DNA of 64,000 nt from Gemmatimonadota bacterium (GTDB lineage Bacteria; Gemmatimonadota; Gemmatimonadetes; Gemmatimonadales; Gemmatimonadaceae). This document shows positions 21,295 to 30,000 of the stretch, in pieces. The stretch lies in assembly GCA_021298835.1 (NCBI GenBank), contig JAJTHG010000002.1:33214-97213 (forward strand), in the 5' to 3' direction. Both the position numbers and the translations under genes were made by a program. Below the pieces are notes generated by a model. That model saw only the letters and a program-made list of their open reading frames with translations. It made no database searches and was not told where the DNA came from. Each line of letters starts with the position of its first letter. The first letter of the stretch is position 1.

Positions 21295-22422
21295 ATGGCC
21301 TCAACCCGTTTTCGCTTCCCGTGCGCCGACGCGCGGCACCTGCCGCGGCACCTGCCGCGGCACCTGCCGCGGCGGCGCCCGGTCGTGCTCGGACTCGTCG
21401 CCGCCGCGCTCGTCGCCTGCGGCGAGCGGGCCCCGGAGCTGACCCCCGGCACCGGGCAGTTCCGTGGGGCCGAGGTGGCGGCGCTGCGGCCCAAGCCGAC
21501 CTTCACGCTGCGCGACACCGACGGGCGTCCCTACGACTTCGCCCGCGAGACGGCCGGGGCGGTGACGCTGCTCTTCTTCGGCTACACGCACTGCCCCGAC
21601 ATCTGCCCGGTGCACCTCGCGAACATCGGTGCGGTGCTCAAGCGGCTCGACCCGGCGGATCGGCAGCGCATCCGCGTGGTCTTCGTGACGACCGATCCCG
21701 ACCGGGACTCGGCCGCCGTCATCCGGCGCTGGCTCGACAACTTCGACCCCGCGTTCGTGGGCCTTCGCGGCTCGCTCGACGAGGTCAACGCCATCCAGGC
21801 GCAACTGCGGCTGCCGCCAGCCGCCGTGACGACGAACGCGAAAGGCCAGGTCGAGGTGAGTCACGCCGCCGTCGTCCTCGCCTTCGACGCCGAGGGGCTG
21901 TGGCGGCTGTCGTATCCCTTCGGCACCCGGCAGGACGACTGGGCGCACGACCTGCCGCTGCTCGTCCGCGGTCGGTGGCGAGCGGCCGGCCCGGCGGCAG
22001 CACGGGATGCGTCGGGCGGCGAGACGATGTTCGTCGGGAAGCTCCGGTTCGACGACGCCCGGGTCCCGGTGCTGCGCGGGACCGCGGCGCTCGCGGCCTA
22101 CGCCACGATCCGCAACAGCGGCGCCGACGACTGGCTGCTTGGCGTCGAGGCCCCGGGGCTGGCCAGGACCGCCATGCTGCACGGCCAGTCCCGCTCGGTG
22201 CTCGGTCAGGCGACGATGACGATGCTCGACTCGCTGCCGCTCCCGTCGGGCGGGACGCTGGCGCTCGCCCCGGGCGGGCAGCACGTGATGCTCGAAGGCC
22301 TGATGCGGGAGCCGGACCCGGGCGACCGCGTTCCGCTCGTCTTCCGATTCCGGCTGGCCGGACGCGTGTCGGTGCCGGCGCGCGCCGTGCCGCCGGACGC
22401 CGCGCAGGGTTCCCTCCGATGA
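21295..22422 (+). CDS. SCO1-type copper chaperone fused to a PCuAC domain, lipoprotein
   Basis: Predicted membrane-anchored copper-delivery protein for cytochrome oxidase. The 375 residues start with an unusual RHLP-repeat basic segment, then a hydrophobic stretch and lipobox LVAC (C42). The SCO1 domain (about 60-228) has FFGYTHCPDICP with C100 and C104 and the later copper ligand H190 (VSHAAVV). A second domain (about 245-368) matches the PCu(A)C chaperone pattern: M294 and H296 in AMLHGQ, methionines near 308-310 (TMTML), and H330/M332 in GGQHVMLEGL. The two chaperones are normally separate proteins acting in sequence on the CuA site. The gene overlaps ctaG by an ATGA junction. Confidence 0.87.
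   Translation: MASTRFRFPCADARHLPRHLPRHLPRRRPVVLGLVAAALVACGERAPELTPGTGQFRGAEVAALRPKPTFTLRDTDGRPYDFARETAGAVTLLFFGYTHCPDICPVHLANIGAVLKRLDPADRQRIRVVFVTTDPDRDSAAVIRRWLDNFDPAFVGLRGSLDEVNAIQAQLRLPPAAVTTNAKGQVEVSHAAVVLAFDAEGLWRLSYPFGTRQDDWAHDLPLLVRGRWRAAGPAAARDASGGETMFVGKLRFDDARVPVLRGTAALAAYATIRNSGADDWLLGVEAPGLARTAMLHGQSRSVLGQATMTMLDSLPLPSGGTLALAPGGQHVMLEGLMREPDPGDRVPLVFRFRLAGRVSVPARAVPPDAAQGSLR
21333..21368. repeat. 12-bp tandem repeat in the signal-peptide region
   Basis: Unit GCGGCACCTGCC, three perfect copies, encoding the RHLP repeats just before the hydrophobic core of the lipoprotein signal. Confidence 0.92.
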
Positions 22423-23249
22423 ACGGCATCCAGATGAACGGTATCCAATGGTGGTGCGCGGCCCGCGGCGACGCGTGGACGTGGACCTGGACCCCGTATC
22501 CTGGGGTGTGGCTGGCGGTCGCGGTCGCAGCCCTCGTGACGTGGCGCCTGCGGGGGTTCGGCCCCGGGGACAGCACGCCGACGGAGCCCTGGTGGCGGCG
22601 CGTCGCGGCGTGGGCCGCGGTCGTGCTGCTGTGGGTCACGCTGGACTGGCCGGCCGGGGCCCTCGGGGCCGGATACCTCGCCAGCGTGCACGCGGCTCAG
22701 TATCTGTCGCTCGCGATGCTCGTCCCGTCGCTCGCGCTGCTGGGCGTTCCGACCGGGGCCTGGGAGCGCCTTGCCCGGCGGCCCGCGCTCGTACGGGGGC
22801 TCGCGGTCGCTACGCAACCGTTCCGGGCGATGCTGGCGTTCACGATCGTAATGGTCTTCTCGCACCAGCCGTGGCTGGTGGACACGCTCATGGCGACGCC
22901 GGCGGGGAGCTTCGCGCTCGACGCCTCGTGGCTCGCGTCGGGCCTCGTGTTCTGGTGGGGCCTCTGCGCGCCGGTGCCGGCGCGCCCCACGTTCGCCCCG
23001 CTGCTCAAGCTCTCCTACGTGTTCGCGGGCACCGTGGCCCACGTGTTCATCGGCATGTGGATGCTCATCGCCGACTACCCGATCTTCGCCACCTACGAAC
23101 TGGCCCCGCCGATCGGCACGATGACCGCCCGCGCGGACCAGCAGTGGGCCGGCGGGGTCTTCCTGCTGGTCGGCAGCCCGCTGGTGCTGGTGGTGATGAC
23201 GCTGATCTTCTTCCGGTGGATCGGCACGGGGGAAGAGCCGACCGGCTGA
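22419..23249 (+). CDS. ctaG: CtaG-like cytochrome c oxidase assembly protein (caa3 type)
   Basis: Polytopic membrane protein of 276 residues with about six or seven hydrophobic segments, resembling the caa3_CtaG family that supports copper insertion into caa3-type oxidases. Conserved-looking features are HAAQYLSLAMLVPSLALLG, the FSHQPW segment and KLSYVFAGTVAHVFIGMW, followed by DQQWAGGVF near the C-terminus. It begins inside the stop of the SCO1-PCuAC gene, so the two form one unit for oxidase metallation. The N-terminus contains a 15-bp duplication (MNGIQMNGIQ), and the second ATG at 22434 could be the real start. Confidence 0.8.
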   Translation: MNGIQMNGIQWWCAARGDAWTWTWTPYPGVWLAVAVAALVTWRLRGFGPGDSTPTEPWWRRVAAWAAVVLLWVTLDWPAGALGAGYLASVHAAQYLSLAMLVPSLALLGVPTGAWERLARRPALVRGLAVATQPFRAMLAFTIVMVFSHQPWLVDTLMATPAGSFALDASWLASGLVFWWGLCAPVPARPTFAPLLKLSYVFAGTVAHVFIGMWMLIADYPIFATYELAPPIGTMTARADQQWAGGVFLLVGSPLVLVVMTLIFFRWIGTGEEPTG

Positions 23250-23265
23250 GCCGCGACGGCGCCGG

Positions 23266-26200
23266 CTACACGGTGATCGCCAGCCCGCGGTAGATCCGCG
23301 CGCGGTAGCGCGAGTCCTTCTCCTCCGGCAGCGGTGCGGCCGCGAGCAGCACCGCGTGCGCGAAGCGCTCGATCTCCTCGGCCTGTTCGGCGGCGTCGCG
23401 CGGCTCCTCGCTGCGCATCCGGCGCGTGAGGTTGACCTGGTTCACCGGGACGTTCGTCCACAGCCGCTCGTTCTCGACACCGAGTGTGGCCGTGAGCGCG
23501 TGGAGAGTGGTCTTCACGAAGTTCGCGATCGCGAACTGCGCGGGGGTACCGCCGACCGGCACGTCCGGAGAGACGAGGATGAGCCGGGTGCCCTTGTAAA
23601 GCGACACCTTCCGGGCGACGCGGAAGTGGTGGGTGAGGTTCCCCTCGATCAGCTCGGCGAAGCCGGCTGCGTCGAGGTGGTCGTGCCCGTCAATGCCGAA
23701 GAGGACGCGGGGGATCGGGGTGAAGGGCGTGCTGACGACGGCCGAGGGACGACCGTGCTCGACGAACGCGGCGTCCATACCCGCCTCGAGGTCGTCGCCG
23801 ACGACGCGATAGACGACCCGGTCGTGCCCGAGGGCGCGTCCCATCGCCGCGCGGATGCCGGCCTCGGCGGCGGGGGTCCGCAGCAGCACCACGACGGTGC
23901 CGACGTGGGCCTCGGCCAGGAAGAGGCGCGTCGCCCCCGCGATCTGCTCGTGCAGGTGGTCCCCGAGCAGCCAGACGGTGTCGCCCTCCATCCGCCGAAG
24001 GCGCTCGGGCTTGGCGCGCCCGAACAGCTCGCGTTCCGTGATGGTGCGCTCCTGGTGCAGGCCGCCCGACGGCTCGAACGTCTCGCCGGAGATGGCGCGA
24101 TCGGCCATGAAGAACACCGTGGCCAGCGCGACGTCGGTCTCGCTCGGCATGTGCCGCAGGTGCAGCATGCCGAGCACCCCCTTCCGGATCTTCTCCGCCT
24201 CGACGTCGAGCTCGGCCTGACTGAGGAACGGCTCGGCGGGGACGGGCAGTGAGGCCAGCCAGTGCTCGGCCGCCTCGCGCGCGCCGGGGCCGGCGGCGAG
24301 GAGGACGCCGCCGTGCGCCAGGCGATCCACCAGCCGACGCGCGATCGCCGGGGTGAGCAGGTGGCGCACGGACGAGTACTGCGCGTCGGCGCCGGATTCG
24401 CCCGAGAGCCGGGGCGCGAGGTCGCGAAGCGGGGCCGGCGTCTCGGCCGCGCCGAGCGCGGCGAGGTCGTTCGCCTGGGTGGCCGCGAGCAACTGGTCGA
24501 GCGTGGTCCCCGCGTCGAGGGCGCGCAGGAAGGCCCCGTGGACGAGATTGAGCCGCTTGTTCTCGTGAATGAGGCGCGCCCGGCGGGCGAAGAGCCCCGC
24601 CTTGCCGTCCTTGCCGGCGAGCCGCTGGCCCTCGACCGGACCGGGCGCGATGGCGTTGATCTGCACCTCGGGGCCGACGAAGCGCGCGAGGTTCTCGACG
24701 AGCGCCCGCTGCCCCGCCTTGGAGACGGCGTAGTCGGCGCGGTTCGGGTAGGGCACGGCGATGTACTTCTCGCCGCCGAAGTACGAGCTGACGTTCAGAA
24801 TGTAGCCCGCGCCCTGCCGCTTCATGAGCGGCACGACCTTCTCGATCAGCGAGTAGTTCGACGTGAGGTTGGCGAGCAGCGTCGTGCGCCACGCGTCGGG
24901 CGGCATGTCCACGACCATCTGCTCGGCGCCGGCGACGCCGGCGTTGTTGACGAGGAAGTCGAGCCGTCCGAACTCGGCGAGCGTGCGGTCCACCGCGCGC
25001 CCGAGGGCGGCCTCGTCACCGGCATCCACGTCGGCCATCATGAGGACGCGCTCCTGCGGCCGGTAGTACCCGATGTCCTCGAGCTCGCGGATGATGCCGT
25101 CGCGCATCTCGCGCAACTGGTCGTCGCGCCGGGCCGTGAGCATGACGCGCGCGCCGGCGATGGCGAGCAGGCGCCCGAGCTGGCCCCCGATGCCGGCGGA
25201 GCCGCCGGTGATGAGCGCCGTCTTGCCGAGGTGCAGCCCCATCAGCGACTCGATCCACCCGAAGGTCGCCTTATGGGAGCCGGTGGCGTCCACGATGCTG
25301 GGCGGGAGGTACAGGTTGACCTGGTTGATGCGCCGCTTCGTGTAGAGCAGCCGTGCCGCCTGGCTGGCGGCGAACGGCAGCCCTTCGTCCTCCGCGTTGG
25401 TCCAGCGCACGATCTGGTTCGACCACTCGACGGTCTTCCGGGCGCGCATGCGGACCTGCACCTCGGACTCGTCGCGCCAGATGCGGACGAGTTCCTCCAT
25501 CGCGGCGCGCAGGATGTCGGCATAGGCGTTGGCCCCGCCGTCGGACCCGTTGCTGAGGAACACCGTCCGGGGATACGACCCGCGCGGCGCGGCGGTCTTC
25601 CAGAAGCGCGTGAGCTCGCGGGCGATGGCGAGCGCCCCGCAGAGCTCGGCCGTCAGGAAGGCGTCCACCTCGGCGTCCGTGGCCTCGGCCAGCGGGGCGT
25701 GGAAGCGCCAGGCGCCGAAGGCAGGCATCACGATCGCCCCGTGGAGGACGCCCTCCCGCGCCCGCTGCTCGGTGAGCACGGCGGACAGGGTCTCGGGACG
25801 GCGTCGGTCGAACAGCACCGGAGTGATGCGGCGGTCACGGTCGTCGGGCTGCAGCGCGGCCTGTGCCGCCTGCACGCCCTCCTCGGAGCCGAGGCCGAGG
25901 AGGACGTGCGCGCCGCACCCCGCCTGGATGCGCGAGACGGTGAGCGCGTCGGCAACCTGATCGCCGGCGGCGACGAGGATCGTGACGCCGCCGCCGTCCA
26001 CCGTGCGCAGCTCGGGGCGCGAGACGAACGTCGAGCGCGACTCCTGCCGCACGGTCATGCCGTGCGTCACCTCGAGGGTATGGTTGTTCAGGGCGGCCGA
26101 CTCCTCGCTGCCGAGGAAGACGATCGCGTTGGCGACGTCCTCGACCGTCGGCAGCTGGACGGGGGTCCCGTCGGGTGCCTGGCGCGCGAGGGTCATGAGG

Positions 26201-26994
26201 GACGTCATCTCGGCGTGCGTCGTGCCGGCCGGCGCCTGGCGCAGGCCGTCCATCGCCGCGAAGACGTTGCGGATCCGCTCGCTCTCGATCGGCCCGGGGA
26301 AGACGGTGTTGACGCGGATGCCCCGAGGCCCGAGTTGCAGCGACAACTGCCGGGAGAACGCGTTCAACGCCGCCTTGGGAAGCACGTACGCGGCCCGGCC
26401 GTAGTACTGCGTGCGCGAGAAGATCGTCGAGACGTGGATGACCGACGCGCCCGGCCTGAGGTGCGGGGTGACGGCGCGGACGACGTTCCACGACAGCCCG
26501 AGGAGGTTGCCCGCCGCGTCGCGTGCCGTCTCGGTGTCGGCGCTGCCCTGCGCCCGCAGGAGCTCGAGCTCGTCGCGCGTGAGCGGGACGTCCTCCAGCG
26601 TCTGCTTGGGCCCGGCCGATCCGGCGTTGTTGACCACCACGTCGATGCGGCCGAACTGCTGCATCGCGGCCTCGATCCCCCACCGCACCTGCCCAGGATC
26701 GGCGGCGTCGAACGGCAGCACCGCGGCGGCCTCCGCGCCGGCGCGCGTGCGCTTGAGGAGCCGCTTGCGGGCGTCCTCGAGCTTCGCGCGGTTGCGCCCG
26801 ACCATGATCACCGTCGCTCCTTCCTCGAGATAGCGGCGGGTGATGGTCTCGCCGATGTTGCCGGCCGCCCCCGTGATCAGCGCGATCTTGCCGGCGAGCC
26901 GGCCGCCGCGGGCCGCGCCGACCTTTGCCCGGGTCGTCGTCTTGCGCTTGGGCACGTCCGGGGTGGCGTCGAGTTCCTTGGGGCGGCGGGGCAT
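23266..26994 (-). CDS. mcr: Bifunctional malonyl-CoA reductase (two fused SDR halves)
   Basis: NADPH-dependent enzyme that reduces malonyl-CoA via malonate semialdehyde to 3-hydroxypropionate. The 1242 residues compare with about 1220 in Chloroflexus Mcr and match its layout throughout. The N-terminal SDR has TGAAGNIG (41-48), VVVNNAGSAG, VSTIFSR (188-194), Y203 and K207; in the family this half reduces the semialdehyde. The C-terminal SDR has LITGGSAGIGG (594-604), NNAGVAG, S736/S737 in NVSSYFGGEK, Y755 and K759; this half reduces the CoA ester. The ending RYRARIYRGLAITV matches the family. The first 30 residues are a basic extension not in Chloroflexus. It lies 57 bases downstream of pcs in the same orientation. 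Confidence 0.93.
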   Translation of the reverse strand: MPRRPKELDATPDVPKRKTTTRAKVGAARGGRLAGKIALITGAAGNIGETITRRYLEEGATVIMVGRNRAKLEDARKRLLKRTRAGAEAAAVLPFDAADPGQVRWGIEAAMQQFGRIDVVVNNAGSAGPKQTLEDVPLTRDELELLRAQGSADTETARDAAGNLLGLSWNVVRAVTPHLRPGASVIHVSTIFSRTQYYGRAAYVLPKAALNAFSRQLSLQLGPRGIRVNTVFPGPIESERIRNVFAAMDGLRQAPAGTTHAEMTSLMTLARQAPDGTPVQLPTVEDVANAIVFLGSEESAALNNHTLEVTHGMTVRQESRSTFVSRPELRTVDGGGVTILVAAGDQVADALTVSRIQAGCGAHVLLGLGSEEGVQAAQAALQPDDRDRRITPVLFDRRRPETLSAVLTEQRAREGVLHGAIVMPAFGAWRFHAPLAEATDAEVDAFLTAELCGALAIARELTRFWKTAAPRGSYPRTVFLSNGSDGGANAYADILRAAMEELVRIWRDESEVQVRMRARKTVEWSNQIVRWTNAEDEGLPFAASQAARLLYTKRRINQVNLYLPPSIVDATGSHKATFGWIESLMGLHLGKTALITGGSAGIGGQLGRLLAIAGARVMLTARRDDQLREMRDGIIRELEDIGYYRPQERVLMMADVDAGDEAALGRAVDRTLAEFGRLDFLVNNAGVAGAEQMVVDMPPDAWRTTLLANLTSNYSLIEKVVPLMKRQGAGYILNVSSYFGGEKYIAVPYPNRADYAVSKAGQRALVENLARFVGPEVQINAIAPGPVEGQRLAGKDGKAGLFARRARLIHENKRLNLVHGAFLRALDAGTTLDQLLAATQANDLAALGAAETPAPLRDLAPRLSGESGADAQYSSVRHLLTPAIARRLVDRLAHGGVLLAAGPGAREAAEHWLASLPVPAEPFLSQAELDVEAEKIRKGVLGMLHLRHMPSETDVALATVFFMADRAISGETFEPSGGLHQERTITERELFGRAKPERLRRMEGDTVWLLGDHLHEQIAGATRLFLAEAHVGTVVVLLRTPAAEAGIRAAMGRALGHDRVVYRVVGDDLEAGMDAAFVEHGRPSAVVSTPFTPIPRVLFGIDGHDHLDAAGFAELIEGNLTHHFRVARKVSLYKGTRLILVSPDVPVGGTPAQFAIANFVKTTLHALTATLGVENERLWTNVPVNQVNLTRRMRSEEPRDAAEQAEEIERFAHAVLLAAAPLPEEKDSRYRARIYRGLAITV

Positions 26995-27051
26995 GGACCG
27001 GCGGGGCTGGGGGACGCGGCGAGCGAGTACGCGGCGGGGCGCGCGGGCGGA

Positions 27052-30000
27052 TCAGGCGTGGGCGCGGGCGGCCCACTCCTGGTAGAGCTCGTCACGGCTG
27101 GTGAGGCCGAGACGCGGCAAGGCATGGTTCACGACGTACGTGGCACCGGCGTGGGTGTTGTCCCACATCGCCTGATGCGCGGCGGGCAGCTCGTGCCACG
27201 CGACGACCGTCGGCTCGGTCACCTCGAGCTGGCCGGCGGCGATCATGTCGTTCATCCGCACGACCTCGTACGCGTTGCACAGGTGCGTGCCGGCGATCGT
27301 GGCGGTCGGCATGAGGATGCGGCGCTGCCGCATCCAGACCTGCGGGGCGTAGAACGTGTAGCGGCGGCCGGCCATGTCCTCGCAATACACCACGCGCCCC
27401 GTGAACGGCTTCACAAGCGACGTCGAGGCAGCGAGCGCATCGTGGCCGGCGCGCTCGATGACGAGGTCCGGATAGCCGCGCGGGTTGTCGGCCGAGCGCA
27501 GGAACCGCCCGACGGCGCTGCCGAACGGCTTCATCGTGCGCTCCTGGAAGTCGCGCACCGCCTCCTTGAAGCGCGCCGTCTCGCGCTTCGCGTCGGGGAG
27601 CGGCGGGAGGGCCGAGGGCCAGTCGAAACCGTCGCCCTCGCGGCGGCGGAGGTCTTCGAGCGACACCACGCCGCGCACCGCGTCGCCGAACCCGAGCGAC
27701 TGCACGAACTCGCGCTGCGCGTCGGTGGCGGTGGCGACGACGAGTCGCCCCCCCGCCGCGCGCACGGCCTCGATCGCCTCGAGACCCACCGGGTCGAGCA
27801 GGTCGGCTGTGCCGGCGCCGTAGTAGAGCAGGACCGCCTCGCCCGCGCGCAGGCGCGCGCGCCGGAGCATGACGTCGGGGGCGACCGCCCCCGCCTTGCC
27901 GACGAAGGAGAACCAGTAGCCGCTCGTCGCCCCGTAGAACGTGAGCGTGCCCCCCTCGGCCAGCATCTGGAAGGAGCGCGGGAAGGCCTCCTGCCCCGCG
28001 TGCGACACGGCGTAATCGGCCAGCCGCCCACCCGTCTGGGCGCGCATTGCCTCGAGCAGCGGCACGCCCGCGCGCTCCCACGCGGCGATACCGGCGGGAT
28101 CGCCCGGCACCGGCGTGAAGGCGCCGACCCACGCGGCATCCTTGCGGTTGATCGCACCGACGGCGCCTTGGGCCTTCACGAAGGCGGCGCGATCGGGGTT
28201 GGAGACGAGCCCGACGGCGTCGAGCCCGTTGCGCGCCGCCGACTTGAGGGCCTCGAGGCCGGTGCCGGTGGCGGCGCCCTCGACGAAGATGGTCTTCCCG
28301 GCCTCGACCTGCAGGGTCGTGAAGAGCGCGCGCACCACGGTGCCGAGGTTGAGCACGTACGATCCGGCCGATTCGAGCGTGAGATCCGGCGGCAGCGGAT
28401 GCAACTGCGGTGCCTGCGCCAGCAGGAACTGCTGGTGGCTGCCGGTGTCGGTCTCGTAGCCCTGGATCGCGAAGTCGGCGTACATCGGGTCCCGCGCCGC
28501 GAGCGGCGAGAGGAGGTCGCTCTGGCCCGAGTAGATCGTCACGAGATCGCCGACCTTGAGTCGCCCTTCCCGCTTCGCCTCGGCGCCCAGCGAAGCGACG
28601 AGCCCCACGCCGCCCGAACCGGTGACCTGGTAGTCGAGATCATGGTTCTCGAACGGCGAGACGGGGATGCCGGTGATCGCCCAGATGTCGTTGAAGTTCA
28701 CTTCCGACGCGAGCACGTACACCACCGCCTCGTTCGGTCCGGGCGTGGGCACCGGCACGAGGATCTCGCGCTCGGCGTCTCTGGGGAGACCGTGCGCGTT
28801 CGCGCCGGTGGCCGGGTCCTTCACCACGGCGTGCCCGTACTGCCACTCGGGGATCGGCGTGAGGCCGGGGAAGAACGGGCTCCCCACCGGCAGCAGCGTG
28901 CCGGCGGCGACGAGCGCGGGCACGTGCTCGGGCGTCGGCGCAGTGGCGCGACGGGTCGGGAGCGGGGCGCTGCGCTTGTCCTGGAAGGCCTGAATGCCCG
29001 CCTTGCCCCCAGCGGGATCAATGACGGCCTCGGCGAAGAGGCGCGCCTCGCGCTCGAGGCCGGTGTCGAAGCCGAGCGTCCATCCGGTCCGCACCGCGTC
29101 CAGGATGCGGGCGGCCACGGGGCCGCGCCCGACGGCGTCGGCCTGCGCGAGCAGGCGGCGCGTCTCGGCATCGGCCAGCGCGCCGTCGAGCGTGGCGCGC
29201 CCGGGAGCCTTCCACGCCGAGGCCGCGGTCTTGCGGGCCGCGAAGGTGCGGGCCACGAGGCCGTCGCCCCGGGGCGCCGCGACGTACTCGGCCGCGAGAC
29301 GCACGGCGAGCGACACGACGTCGTCGGCGTCGCCGGCGATGGCCTGCACGAGGCCGTCGGCCGCGAGGTCGTCGGCGCCGTAGGTGCGGCCCCCGACGAC
29401 GTACTCGAGCGCGCGGACGATGGGCTGCGCATGGCCGGCGAGCTCGAGCAGCCGCGGCAACCGCTGGGTGCCGCCGTAGCCGGGGAGCAGGTTGAGGCGC
29501 ACCTCCGGCTGGCCGAACGTCGCGTGCGCCTCGGCGACGCGCACGTGGCAGGCCATCGCGAACTCCATCCCGCCGCCGAGCGCGACGCCGTTGATCGCGG
29601 CGATCGCGGGTTTGTCCATCGCCTCGATCTTCCGGAAGGCGAGGTGCGCGTTGTTCGGCAGCGGCAGCGCCTCTTCGAGGGTGCGCACTTCCTCGAGCAG
29701 CTGGCGGATGTCGGCGCCCGCGACGAACGACGCGGTCCCCTGCCCTGTGAAGACGACCGCCTTCACGTCGTCGCGCCGCGCGACGTGGTCCACGACGATG
29801 TTGAGCTCGTCGAGCGCGCGCTCGTTGAGCGCGTTGACCGGCGGGTTGGTGACGGTCACCACCGCGACGCGCGCGTCGCGCGTCAGCGGGTGGTACTGGA
29901 TGCGGAAGTAGCGGTAATCCTCGAAGAGCTGCTGCTCGTCGGCCACCTTCTGGCGCGCGAGCCAGTCGGTGACGATCGCGCGGAGCTCGGCGATGCTCTC

